A stretch of 64,000 nucleotides of DNA from Crossiella sp. CA-258035. GTDB lineage: Bacteria > Actinomycetota > Actinomycetes > Mycobacteriales > Pseudonocardiaceae. Shown here one piece after another: positions 50,901 to 58,166 of the stretch. The stretch lies in NCBI RefSeq assembly GCF_030064675.1, contig NZ_CP116413.1, positions 3,566,001 to 3,630,000 on the forward strand. The letters are read 5' to 3'. Positions within the stretch are counted from its first letter, which is position 1; every line of letters begins with the position of its first letter. Both the position numbers and the translations under genes were made by a program. The notes under the pieces were generated by a model. The model searched no databases, was not told where the DNA came from, and saw only the letters and a list, made by a program, of their open reading frames with translations.

Positions 50901-51702
50901 CACCGCCACGGTCTACGAACGCCCCGAGCTGTCCCGGTTCGTGGGCATGGCCGACATGGCCGAGTGGATCGACAAGCACCTGGAATCGATCAGCCGCCGC
51001 GCCACCACCAGCAAGGACCTGATCACCGGCTACAACGTCATCCAGAACCGCCTGCAGTTCTTCCAGCGCGGAGTCTTCGGCGCGGGCATCTTCCTGCCCG
51101 ACCCGCCCAGCAGCACCGACAGTGAAACCCTGGAGATCGCCGAGCTCGTCGGCCACGGCGACTGCGTGATCTTCGAAGCCGCGCACCTGGATGCCCAGAT
51201 GGGCGCCTTCGTCCTGGCCGCGGTCTTCACCGCCGTGTTCGCCTACGCCCGCGACAACCCCGGCCGCCTCTCCGAAACGCTGGTGGTGCTGGAAGAGGCC
51301 AACGACTACCTGCCCAACGAACGCGACTCCGACGTCAGCGGCGTCCAGCAGACCGTGTTCGACCAGTGCCTGTCCATGGGCCGCTCACTCAGCCTGGCGC
51401 TGATGCTGGTGGTGCAGAGCCCGGAAAACCTGTCCCAGCAAGCGATCAACTGCGCGGGCCTGGTCGCGGTCCATTCGGCGGACAGCTACGAGTCCAAGCA
51501 GCGGGTCATGGCCAAGCTCGGCAAGGACGGCCGCTACGACCACCGCGACCTCCAGCAGTTCCTCTCCGAGATCCCCACCGGCTGGGCGGTGATCAAACGC
51601 CGACCCACCCGCGACTGGATCGACGGCGCCCCGGTACTCGTCGCGATCGACGCGGTCGACTTCCCCCGGCCCACCGACGCCGACCTCGGCCTGCTCGGCT
51701 GA
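47899..51702 (+). CDS. HerA/VirB4-like P-loop ATPase with a giant Gly/Ser/Thr repeat insert
   Basis: A 1267-residue protein starting at ATG 47899. Residues 1-285 are an alpha/beta N-terminal region (IHYVCVLADTGPADHGVLHL, YLLVLMASPVTLGQITDRLS). Residues about 285-650 are an extreme low-complexity insert of Gly, Ser, Thr, Asn, Gln and His with short repeats such as GTS, GVS, HGxN and SRG. The motor follows: Walker A GSTGRGKTETG (853-863), a long helicase-like core (LALDRKSDWRRLYHSLPADQ), Walker B LVVLEEAND (Glu1132/1133), then LALMLVVQSPENLSQQAINC and VHSADSYESKQRV. The core fits the FtsK-HerA superfamily, nearest in style to VirB4/TraC or HerA motors of conjugation and secretion. The insert is not known to me in that family. 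Confidence 0.8.
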   Translation: MNMLTRLAGSGTSRGLRSVTGEPLAEFADLEVDTATVVPHPSNPEQIRHLAYQLRVRDHGETGWTRLVKVVRFLRITRMPVDTSIRRRSSEYDDQRDLVRALWMQKIHYVCVLADTGPADHGVLHLMGVQGTGETLAQAQEQADRHHAALSSQLTGTYPQIRFRALRPPEADWLLHTQQRWSHVLPIRGIPMPRRDAGQEMRAAVTSTTPATPEIEEGVEELIRGMLGGPGYLLVLMASPVTLGQITDRLSAAAEQLSTVASQVHGQRSISAGVGLPMMFSTATGDAQGTGHSFGVNDGATDTDSATRGTSRTATDGVSEATTHTSGRTRTDGIGVTETQGAQQGWNHTEGLSGGRNTTEGVSRQDTQGLSHGATTGTSDAVNHGVNQSTGQNQQVSVGRSGGISSGTNDTVSLGTNDSRGEHSSRGISGSESRGENWSEGSSRSASSSMTATHGENSGRNLGGSLGISLNTSSGTSDQIGYTAQHGASSSTSQGGSRGISTSESQTEGQNSSHGVNSGYASGISRSANLGWNTTGTEGTSHQTGSSTGRTQGVTTGTSLTGTDSTSLGTTNSVGGNRGWSEGLGENTGIQQSTANSRTHSVAQQESVSQQNGRTRSVADGVTDGVGHSAGDTYGRSDALSQSFARNSQVAGSLSFVPTLGMGASRQTVDAMADQVTKILTAQVNRLALGHEEGMWLSQGYLLVPDADTAASAAGLLTSSFWAPGQKTPVPQPFCVAAELTGTQSEHLIEHARVFSPCVHADLRPEVMEPYYYATALLSHEVAVLTTPPRIDVPGIAAAAAMRVPVLVYPQTGDTEIHLGHVVDTQRAVVSGQRFGLTVTDHHNGLLHPLITGSTGRGKTETGIRLAHEWLHTTQTLTGIAPSTGLPAPQQVPRGVLALDRKSDWRRLYHSLPADQRHRFRFYDLSRERPADYRPTTGIPNPYLRYNLLRIPPGVAPNVFRDAICDTMAKVGQLGHRGRGILWQALNALWALPRQDPARGDTATVYERPELSRFVGMADMAEWIDKHLESISRRATTSKDLITGYNVIQNRLQFFQRGVFGAGIFLPDPPSSTDSETLEIAELVGHGDCVIFEAAHLDAQMGAFVLAAVFTAVFAYARDNPGRLSETLVVLEEANDYLPNERDSDVSGVQQTVFDQCLSMGRSLSLALMLVVQSPENLSQQAINCAGLVAVHSADSYESKQRVMAKLGKDGRYDHRDLQQFLSEIPTGWAVIKRRPTRDWIDGAPVLVAIDAVDFPRPTDADLGLLG
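48760..49860 (+). repeat. DNA for the Gly/Ser/Thr-rich repeat insert of the HerA-like ATPase
   Basis: About 1.1 kb encoding ~360 residues that are nearly all G, S, T, N, Q, H, R, E and D, with degenerate units of 5-8 residues (for example TTGTSDAVNHGVNQSTG). Because the sense composition is so biased, long spurious frames open on both strands here. Confidence 0.85.
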
Positions 51703-51818
51703 TCCGCCAGTCCAAGATCCATCACCCGATCGAGCGTCGGACAAAAAGTGCGACCTCCGAGCGAAAATGGCGCATAGGTTCCGGTCTGATGCTGATGGTC
51801 AACGACGCGGAGGGACCG

Positions 51819-52139
51819 ATGTCCACAAAGGAGTCGTGGTACCGGATCGAGTACCACCAGATTGTGCGTGGGGTGGTGCAGCCGGTCGCGTGGGTCGAGC
51901 AGGCGAACAACCACGGATTCTGTGTGGACCACGGCAAGACGCCCGGGGAGCGCGCGGAGAACTGGCTCCGGTACTGCGCGCAGGACTGGGTCAACACCGG
52001 TGCCGGCCAGCCGGGGCGCTGGGTCGGCGTGCTGTGGCGCCTCGACGATGATCATCAGCCGTTGCACGAGATGGCCCGGCTGGAGTTCCGGTTCCAGTCC
52101 AACGCGGACGTGACCGAGCGCGGCTCGGTGACGGCATAG
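51819..52139 (+). CDS. Small soluble protein of unknown function
   Basis: A 106-residue protein from ATG 51819 with GGAGGGA upstream. Composition is mixed alpha/beta with many Trp (ESWYRIEYHQIVRGVVQPVA, WVEQANNHGFCVDHGKTPGE, NWLRYCAQDWVNTGAGQPGR, WVGVLWRLDDDHQPLHEMAR). No signal peptide or known motif. It is followed 15 bases later by another small gene in the same direction. It starts about 117 bases after the ATPase stop and has no shared GCGTTA motif, so it may lie outside that system. Confidence 0.55.
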   Translation: MSTKESWYRIEYHQIVRGVVQPVAWVEQANNHGFCVDHGKTPGERAENWLRYCAQDWVNTGAGQPGRWVGVLWRLDDDHQPLHEMARLEFRFQSNADVTERGSVTA

Positions 52140-52154
52140 GCGAGGAGCACGATC

Positions 52155-52667
52155 ATGACGATCCCCTTGGCGGTCCCTAGCCTGCCGGATCCCGCACTGC
52201 ATGCAGTCGTCCGGGCGCTGCCCGAGCTGTTCGTCCTGGAAACGGTGTCCGCGTGGCGGTTGACCATGACGCTGCAGGAGCACGATGCGATCACCAGAGC
52301 CTTGTTGCGCCATCCGCTTTCCGCGCTGTACCTGACTCGGGCGCAGGCCAACGTGGGGAGCCAGGCCTACGTCCGTGAGCCGTTGCGGATCCCGGTCCGG
52401 ACAGCCATGGCCCTGCGCTGGACCGTGTTGTACGCGTGCGGAACACCGGTGTCGGTCATCGCCGAACTGGACCACTACGCGACCAGGGTCGTCTACCGCA
52501 GGATTGCCGAATACGACGCCCATGTCCTTGAAGCACAAGGGATTCCGCGCAGTCACTGTAAGGCCACCAACCGGCGCGAACACTGTCCTCCGCACGCGGA
52601 GCTGACCCGACTGTTGGAGGAGTTCGTCGGCACAGCAGTGCACCGAGATTGTGTCGCCGCGAGCTGA
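52155..52667 (+). CDS. Unknown protein, possibly chorismate-lyase/UTRA-like fold
   Basis: A 170-residue protein from ATG 52155. The central part (YLTRAQANVGSQAYVREPLR, VRTAMALRWTVLYACGTPVS, VIAELDHYATRVVYRRIAEY) is weakly reminiscent of the chorismate-lyase/UTRA alpha-beta fold used by small-molecule sensors, but conserved residues cannot be confirmed. Three Cys in the C-terminal part (HCKATNRREHCPP, RDC). It ends five bases from the stop of the convergent flavoprotein gene. Function not assigned. Confidence 0.5.
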   Translation: MTIPLAVPSLPDPALHAVVRALPELFVLETVSAWRLTMTLQEHDAITRALLRHPLSALYLTRAQANVGSQAYVREPLRIPVRTAMALRWTVLYACGTPVSVIAELDHYATRVVYRRIAEYDAHVLEAQGIPRSHCKATNRREHCPPHAELTRLLEEFVGTAVHRDCVAAS

Positions 52668-52671
52668 GCTC

Positions 52672-53214
52672 TCAGCGCTTGGTGGCGCGGGCCACGGCTT
52701 CCAGCGCGCGGTGCCAAGGATAGGAGGCCATGGCTTGGCCGCCGGTGCGCGGCGGGTGTGGCACAAACCCGCCCTCGCCGAACAACACGGTCACCCCGGC
52801 ATCCCGGAGCTCGTTGACGCTGCGCTGGAACACGCAGTTGGCGGCCAGCGCCGTGTTGACGAAGGGCAGCACCGCGATCGGCACACCGAGCCCGGTGAGT
52901 TCAGCGAGCTGGATGAGCACGTAGTTGTCAGCGATCCCGGCGGCCCACTTGTTGATCGTGTTGTAGGTGGCGGGCGCCACGACCACCGCGTCGGGTTTCG
53001 GCAGCCCGGGCTGTCCGGCCCCTTGATGGCCGGTGCGCACGGCGTGGCCGGTCAAAGCCGCCAACTCGTCGAGGTCGAGGAAGTGCGTCGTCGCGGCTTC
53101 GGTGGCCAGGCAGCGCACCTCCCAGCCATCGGCCTGCGCCAGGCGCACCATGTCCGCGATGTAGTCGGCGGGGCCAGCGGCGCACACCACCAGGAACAGG
53201 ACCCGGCCAGTCAC
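52672..53214 (-). CDS. Flavoprotein of the HFCD/PPC-decarboxylase family
   Basis: A 180-residue flavin-binding protein. VLFLVVCAAGPADYIADMVR is the first strand-loop, GWEVRCLATEAATTHFLDLD the second, DAVVVAPATYNTINKWAAGI carries the conserved PAT-N-KWAAGIADN motif, and VLPFVNTALAANCVFQRSVN matches the PxMN-like segment. The fold is that of homo-oligomeric flavin-containing Cys decarboxylases. Actinomycetes often pair such flavoproteins with an XRE regulator, and here its start overlaps the XRE-TPR stop by four bases. The substrate and whether it is catalytic or a sensor partner are unknown. Confidence 0.85.
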   Translation of the reverse strand: MTGRVLFLVVCAAGPADYIADMVRLAQADGWEVRCLATEAATTHFLDLDELAALTGHAVRTGHQGAGQPGLPKPDAVVVAPATYNTINKWAAGIADNYVLIQLAELTGLGVPIAVLPFVNTALAANCVFQRSVNELRDAGVTVLFGEGGFVPHPPRTGGQAMASYPWHRALEAVARATKR

Positions 53215-54428
53215 GCGGTCACCCCAGCCCGGGTGGCCATCTGGCTCACCAGGCGAGCGGACTCGCCGGTGGAGTTGTGCAGCAGCGCCTCCAGCAGGCC
53301 GCGCCCCAACGGCCGACCGCGCACCTCCTGCGGCGCGATGCGTTCCGCCTGGCCAAGGAGCTGAGTGGCCTTCCGGAAGTCACCTGTTCGGGTGTGCGCC
53401 TCGGTGAGGTCCAGCAGGAAGTTCGCTCGCCGTTCAGGAGACAGTTCCGCCACTGCCGCAGGGTTGATGGTGGCGGCGAACTCGATCGCACGGCCGGATT
53501 CGTGCAGGCGTCCCAGAGCGGCGACTCGGTGAATTTGTACGTTGGCCGGACCGAAATAGGTGTGGTGCGTGGAGAAGTCCGGCTGCATTCGCTCGGCAAC
53601 GACGGTGGCCTCGTCATGCATTTCGCGAGCCAAGGCGGCGTTCTCCTGTTCGGCGGCCGTCATCGAGGCAGCGAGGTAGAGCATTCCGTACAACGACAGG
53701 AGCGTTTCCTCGTGCCTAGCGAGTTCCGGGCGCACGCGGTCGGTCGTCTCCAACAGACAGTCGATCGCCTCCGGTCGCTGGCCGCTACTGGTCATGGCCC
53801 GGGCGGCACTTCTCGCCGCCCGGGCCAGTGACCAGGCGTCGTCTGCGGCCAGCGCGGAGTGCATCGCGCGATCGGCGGCCAGCCAGGCGACTTCATTGGC
53901 GTCGAACTTCAACAACAGGGATGAAGCCAACCGGTATGCGGTGATCAGCGCCCGTCGGGCCGCGAGCTGATCAGTGCCCCCGGCGTTCCGGTCCACTTGC
54001 TGGGCGTCGCGGAGCAGGGCGGGCAGCCGTTGCGCGACGCTGGTGAAGTGGGCGGAGACCCATGCCTGCTCGAGGTAGTCCGCCTGCCGGTGGACCTTCC
54101 GGAGGTCGACCTCCGGACCGTCGGTTCGCGGCAGCACCGGGTACCGGCCGAGTGCGGCCCGGACGGCCAGCACTTCCTGGTCGTCAACCGAGTGCGCGGT
54201 TCTGGTGGCGATGGTGCGGTTGGTCAGCACATCAGGATGGATGCTGAGAATTTCGGCCGCACGTTCGATTGTCGGCAGACGTACCAGATTCCGTCTTCCG
54301 GATTCGACCATGTCCACCCAGGACACCGAACGGTCCATCAGGGCGGCGAACTGCTTTCGGTTGAGGTTTCGCCGCAACCGCCAGTACCGCAGTCGCCGAC
54401 CGTTCTCCCTGGCGTCATTGTCGTCCAT
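53211..54428 (-). CDS. XRE-family regulator with helical (TPR-like) C-terminal domain
   Basis: A 405-residue protein from ATG 54428. Residues about 10-70 are an XRE helix-turn-helix (LRRNLNRKQFAALMDRSVSW, VDMVESGRRNLVRLPTIERA, AEILSIHPDVL). The remaining ~330 residues are helical repeats (LITAYRLASSLLLKFDANEV, AWLAADRAMHSALAADDAWS, LARAARSAARAM, NFLLDLTEAHTRTGDFRKAT), typical of actinobacterial XRE regulators that sense small molecules or peptides. It is coupled to the downstream flavoprotein gene by a four-base overlap. This pair is repeated many times in actinomycete genomes; targets are usually unknown. Confidence 0.88.
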   Translation of the reverse strand: MDDNDARENGRRLRYWRLRRNLNRKQFAALMDRSVSWVDMVESGRRNLVRLPTIERAAEILSIHPDVLTNRTIATRTAHSVDDQEVLAVRAALGRYPVLPRTDGPEVDLRKVHRQADYLEQAWVSAHFTSVAQRLPALLRDAQQVDRNAGGTDQLAARRALITAYRLASSLLLKFDANEVAWLAADRAMHSALAADDAWSLARAARSAARAMTSSGQRPEAIDCLLETTDRVRPELARHEETLLSLYGMLYLAASMTAAEQENAALAREMHDEATVVAERMQPDFSTHHTYFGPANVQIHRVAALGRLHESGRAIEFAATINPAAVAELSPERRANFLLDLTEAHTRTGDFRKATQLLGQAERIAPQEVRGRPLGRGLLEALLHNSTGESARLVSQMATRAGVTA

Positions 54429-54684
54429 GCGGCGGCTCCTCTCCTTGAGGTACGCGGTCGGCCGTAGTCGATGACCAGCCTAACCAGCCCGGATCCCACA
54501 TTTTGTGCAACCAGAGGCCGCGGCCAGCGCTGCTGGTCGCGGCGTCGCGGCCTACTACGTCCACCGCGACATCCAGCAGCTGCTGAGCTGCGATCCCGGC
54601 TGGCCCCGAGCTACCGTCGACTGCTCGAACCTTTGCGACTCCCCGGGACCCGCGACCCGTGGAGGGGCCGCGGGCCGGGTGCGG

Positions 54685-56388
54685 TCAGCGTCGGCGAGGT
54701 CCGGCTTGCGCGCGTGCCTCGGCGGCGTCCAGGTCGGCCGCGTCGGTCAGGGTCGAGTTGTCCTCGTAGGTGACCGAATCCGGGACGGCGTCGCTGCCGA
54801 CCGGGTCGGCGTCCCACACATTGCCGCGGTAGACCACGTTGTCCAGCGGCGGGTGGACGTGCAGCACGGCGGTGTTGTCGGCGCGCCGCACCACGTTGTC
54901 CGCCACCGTCACCCACGCCGCGCCGTAGTCGGTGTAGAGGGCGAAGTTGTACGGGGTGCGGGTGTCGGTGACGACGTTGCCGCGCACCACCGCCCCGTCC
55001 TCGTGTGATTCGCCCTGCGGCCCGGACACATAGATGCCGCCGCCGTCGGCCAGCACGCCCATCGCGCCGGTGACGTGGTTGTGCAGGATGCGCGTGCCCT
55101 TCGCCGGGCCGCCCACGATGCCGCAGTGCGGGACGTCGTTCACGCGGTTGTGCGCGACCGTGCAGTCCACCGTGGCGAGGAGGGCGATGCCGGGCGAGCC
55201 CGAGTGGTCGAGCCCGACGCGGTGGACCTCGTTGTCCTCGACCACCGCCCGGTGAGTGCCGGTCAGGGTGATGGCGCCGGCGGCGAGGGTGTCGAACTCG
55301 CACCCGCGCACCACGGTGTCCGCGCCACCGGTGACGCCGAGCGCGGTCGAGCCCAGGCGGGTGAAGCGGCAGCCCTCAAAGCGGATGCCGGTGGTGTCGA
55401 GCAGGGACGCGCACGCCGGGACGGTCTCCGGCTCGCCGGTGACGGTCAGCCAGGACTGGCCTTCCACGACGACCACGGTGTCGATCCGGCCGCCGTCGTG
55501 GAAGCCGCTGCCGTGGTAGTGCAGGAAACCCCGGTCGCCGGTCGGGCGCAGCCAGGTGGTGTCGGCGAAGATCAGGCCGCGGAAGGAGATGCCGCCGGCC
55601 CCCGTCGCCACCAGCAGGGTGTCCCGTTCCGGAGCGACGACCCGGGTGGCGGCGGGGTCCTCGCCGGTGCGCGGGAGGTAGTGCAGGACGTGCTCGCCGG
55701 GGCGGGAGCGGTCCAGGGCGAACGTGCCCGGTTCGGTGAGGAAGGACGGGTCGTTCTCCACGCGGGTCGGCATGCCGGGGCCGGAGGAGGTCTGGCCGTC
55801 CCAGGAGGAGCTGTAGAGCTGCCGGGCCCAGGAGAAGGCGGGCTGCTTCATGGCGATCGTGCCGTCCGCGACCGACTCGACCGCGAGCCGGGCCTCGGTC
55901 CACGGGTAGACGCCCCGATGGACGAACTCGACGCCCGCTCGCCAGTCGAGGCGAGCATCCGTGACGTAACCCGACTCGTTTTCACTCACTTCGCCCGGGA
56001 TCCCGTCGATCGCGGCCCGGTCGACGCGCAGACCATCGACGGTGAGGTGGCGGGTGTCGAGCGTGCCGACGTCCACGACCCAGACGCCGTCATCGCCCAC
56101 CCGCCAGCCGGTGATCACCCGTCCGCCGCCGATCACCACCTCGTCCTGCGCGGGTGTGCCGAACCCGTTCGCCTGGTAGATGATCCGGCTGCCGTCCCGC
56201 GCGGAGTCCTCCTCGGTGAACTCCCACGGCCCGGGGTATGTGCCCGCCCGTACGTGGACGACCACGTCGCCCGCCGCCTCCCGGGCCGCCCTCCGCGCCC
56301 GGTCGATCGTGGCGAAAGGCTGTTCCGCGGTGCCGGGGGTGTCGTCGTCGCCGTCGAGTGCCACGTGAACTTCGGTTGTGTATGCCAT
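54685..56388 (-). CDS. Right-handed beta-helix protein, polysaccharide-lyase-like
   Basis: A 567-residue protein from ATG 56388. The start TTEVHVALDGDDDTPGTAEQ, PFATIDRARRAAREAAGDVV, VHVRAGTYPGPW is the standard N-cap of pectate-lyase-type parallel beta helices, and the C-terminal third holds PbH1-type coils (FEGCRFTRLGSTALGVTGGA, VVRGCEFDTLAAGAITLTGT, VVEDNEVHRVGLDHSGSPGI, VAHNRVNDVPHCGIVGGPAK). No signal peptide is visible, so it is either cytoplasmic or non-classically exported. Substrate may be a plant or microbial glycan. It is divergent from a TetR gene with a dyad in between, so it is probably repressed until an inducer is present. Confidence 0.82.
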   Translation of the reverse strand: MAYTTEVHVALDGDDDTPGTAEQPFATIDRARRAAREAAGDVVVHVRAGTYPGPWEFTEEDSARDGSRIIYQANGFGTPAQDEVVIGGGRVITGWRVGDDGVWVVDVGTLDTRHLTVDGLRVDRAAIDGIPGEVSENESGYVTDARLDWRAGVEFVHRGVYPWTEARLAVESVADGTIAMKQPAFSWARQLYSSSWDGQTSSGPGMPTRVENDPSFLTEPGTFALDRSRPGEHVLHYLPRTGEDPAATRVVAPERDTLLVATGAGGISFRGLIFADTTWLRPTGDRGFLHYHGSGFHDGGRIDTVVVVEGQSWLTVTGEPETVPACASLLDTTGIRFEGCRFTRLGSTALGVTGGADTVVRGCEFDTLAAGAITLTGTHRAVVEDNEVHRVGLDHSGSPGIALLATVDCTVAHNRVNDVPHCGIVGGPAKGTRILHNHVTGAMGVLADGGGIYVSGPQGESHEDGAVVRGNVVTDTRTPYNFALYTDYGAAWVTVADNVVRRADNTAVLHVHPPLDNVVYRGNVWDADPVGSDAVPDSVTYEDNSTLTDAADLDAAEARAQAGPRRR

Positions 56389-56395
56389 AAACGCA

Positions 56396-56408
56396 TTTAT
56401 ACTATAAA
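56396..56408. promoter_or_regulatory. TetR operator-like palindrome in divergent promoter
   Basis: TTTATACTATAAA is a perfect dyad around base 56402. An overlapping dyad ATAAA-CGCA-TTTAT covers 56387-56400. The site lies between the beta-helix gene (start 56388) and the TetR gene (start 56422), and the whole patch is strikingly AT-rich. Confidence 0.7.
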
Positions 56409-56421
56409 CAGGAGGTATCGG

Positions 56422-57237
56422 GTGACGCAGGACAACGAGCGGGTCGAACTGCTGTGGCGCGAGGAGGACGCGCGGCCGGGGCTGAGCCCGGACCGGGTGG
56501 TGGCCGCCGCGGTGGAGGTCGCCGACGCGGAGGGCCTGGCGGGCTTGTCCATGCGCAAGGTCGCCGAGCACCTGGGCTTCACCACGATGTCGCTGTACCG
56601 GCACGTGCCCAGCCGGGAGCACCTGGTCGACCTCATGCGCGACGCCGTCCTGGACGCACCCGCGCCCGACGACACCGGCGCACCGTGGCGCGAGCGCCTG
56701 GAGACGGCCGTCCGGCACGGTTGGGAACTGCGCAAACGCCACCCGTGGCTGGCTGAGGAGCGCAGCACGCGGCACCTCCCGGGGCCGAACGCGCTGGCGC
56801 ACTACGAGCACCTGCTGAGCATCCTGGCGAGCACTTCCCTGCCGCCGGCGGAGGTGGTGGCGGCGGCGGGCCTGCTCGGCCGCTTCCTCGACGCCGAGGC
56901 CCTGGCGCTGGTCCAGGCGGCGCGCGCCGAGCGGGACAGCGGGGTGAGCGACGAGGAGTTCTGGGGTGCGCGCGACGGGCTCTGGTCGCGGATGAGCCGC
57001 TACCCGACCCTCACCGCGCTGTGGGAGACAGGCGGTTTCGAGCAGCCGGACCCGTTCGAGTTCGGGCTGGCGCTCCTGCTCGACGGCGTAGAGTTGCGCA
57101 TCGCGCAACGTGAGGGAACGCGTGACGAAACCTGCGCGATGTGCGGCGGGCCGATCGAGCAACCCGCCTCGGGCCGTCCGCGCGCCTACTGCTCGCGAAG
57201 TTGCCAGCAACGCGCCTACCGCAGCCGGAAGCGCTGA
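56422..57237 (+). CDS. TetR-family repressor with C-terminal zinc-knuckle
   Basis: A 271-residue protein from GTG 56422, with AGGAGG about 7 bases upstream. Residues about 15-65 are a TetR helix-turn-helix (LSPDRVVAAAVEVADAEGLA, LSMRKVAEHLGFTTMSLYRH). The middle part is the helical ligand domain of the TetR_C tetracycline-repressor-like class (WRERLETAVRHGWELRKRHP). Unusually, about 35 residues are added at the C-terminus with a Cys4 pattern (CAMCGGPIEQPASGRPRAYC, SRSCQQRAYRSRKR) like the zinc-binding motif found in CGNR-type and similar small domains. It should bind the dyad at 56396-56408 and control the divergent beta-helix gene and itself. A short GC hairpin (57243-57257) follows the stop. 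Confidence 0.88.
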   Translation: MTQDNERVELLWREEDARPGLSPDRVVAAAVEVADAEGLAGLSMRKVAEHLGFTTMSLYRHVPSREHLVDLMRDAVLDAPAPDDTGAPWRERLETAVRHGWELRKRHPWLAEERSTRHLPGPNALAHYEHLLSILASTSLPPAEVVAAAGLLGRFLDAEALALVQAARAERDSGVSDEEFWGARDGLWSRMSRYPTLTALWETGGFEQPDPFEFGLALLLDGVELRIAQREGTRDETCAMCGGPIEQPASGRPRAYCSRSCQQRAYRSRKR

Positions 57238-57341
57238 CACCACCGGCATCACGCCGGCGCGGTCAGGAGTCGCAGCGGGCTTCTAGTGAGGTGAGTCGCT
57301 AACGGATTGTGGGCCTGAGGCCGGAGTGGCAGCTTGCCCTC

Positions 57342-57821
57342 GTGAAGAAATGGGGGAGCGTGTTCTACGCGCTGATGCTGGGGGCCGCACTGGCCGCGTG
57401 CACGTCGCACAGCGCACGGCCGGAGCAGACGACGGCGCCGGTAGAGGCCCAGAAGAACGGCAAACCGTGCGGTGATCACGTGCGGATCAGCTTTGACACT
57501 GACGAGGACATGCTGGCCGGGGTGCCGACTGCGGCAGCCGACGGTCGCGTGCGCAAGGTGTGGACCGAGACCAAGGAACAAGCGCACGAGAGGTTCCGGG
57601 ACATCTTCGCCAGGCAGCAGGACCTGGTTGCCCGGTCCCGGGTGGAGGGAATGCCCGCTGGTCTCATGCTGCAGGTCAAGCCGGGCACGGACGTGCGCGC
57701 AGTGGCGGAGGACCTCAAGCCGAAGTACCCGAAGGCCGCCAAGGTCGTCGAGTTCGTCCACCCGGTGGGGCAGCCGGACGTCCAGGAGTGCCCGCCGTCC
57801 GGCGAGTGGCCTGCCAAGTAG
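57342..57821 (+). CDS. Lipoprotein resembling the extracellular domain of FtsX
   Basis: A 159-residue protein from GTG 57342. A lipoprotein signal (VFYALMLGAALAACTS, lipid Cys at about 20) is followed by ~140 residues: CGDHVRISFDTDEDM, RVRKVWTETKEQAHERFRDI, RVEGMPAGLMLQVKPGTDVR, YPKAAKVVEFVHPVG. The order of strand, V..V..-T-EQA..RF helix, MPA.LM.QV strand and ..V.FV strand is the pattern of the FtsX ectodomain, which in mycobacteria activates the RipC peptidoglycan hydrolase. Here it stands alone without the membrane permease part or an FtsE partner. It may regulate a cell-wall hydrolase, possibly one encoded elsewhere. Assignment by pattern only. Confidence 0.6.
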   Translation: MKKWGSVFYALMLGAALAACTSHSARPEQTTAPVEAQKNGKPCGDHVRISFDTDEDMLAGVPTAAADGRVRKVWTETKEQAHERFRDIFARQQDLVARSRVEGMPAGLMLQVKPGTDVRAVAEDLKPKYPKAAKVVEFVHPVGQPDVQECPPSGEWPAK

Positions 57822-58166
57822 CGAGCAGCGCGGTGGTGCAGCACCGAAGCCTTCTCGACCCGTCACCACAACTGGTCGACCTGTGCGGGCAGTGAACGAA
57901 GTGCGCCGACAGCGAGTGCGGTGCGAGCAGGTCGATCCGGCGGGGCGTCCGGATGGCGTGGCCGAGTCGTAGCACAGGTTCGACAGCCGCTGTGCGATCC
58001 AGGCCGGCTTCGCCGAGCTGTCGGCCACGCACGGTGGGCACCAGCATGTTGCGGCATCCAGCAGCCGTATCCGCTGTGGATACCTCGACTGATCGGTCGG
58101 CGCGTTATCTCCCGGTTCGGTGGCGATCCGCCCCCGCTTCGCCGTGACCGGACCGAGGACCATGCC
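57822..58166. other. Intergenic 345 bases; contains shared motif, otherwise nothing supported
   Basis: No frame has coding-like composition. The GCGTTA motif at 58102 lies near its 3' end. A tRNA-like pair of words near 57957-57992 was considered and rejected. Confidence 0.5.
58102..58115 (+). promoter_or_regulatory. Shared motif GCGTTAnCT, copy 4 (before 58167)
   Basis: GCGTTATCTCCCGG lies 60 bases before the ATG at 58167, in a non-coding stretch. Confidence 0.5.

Noticed and set aside
49477-51186. Long antisense and alternate frames across the HerA-like ATPase repeat region
   Set aside because: They arise from the biased Gly/Ser/Thr codons; the translations are low-complexity and lack start signals.
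55075-56421. Upstream extension of the TetR frame by 449 codons
   Set aside because: It is antisense to the beta-helix gene; AGGAGG before GTG 56422 and the TetR N-terminus fix the start.
57950-57995. tRNA-like D-loop and T-loop words in the 57.9 kb gap
   Set aside because: The spacing is far too short for a tRNA and no acceptor stem pairs.
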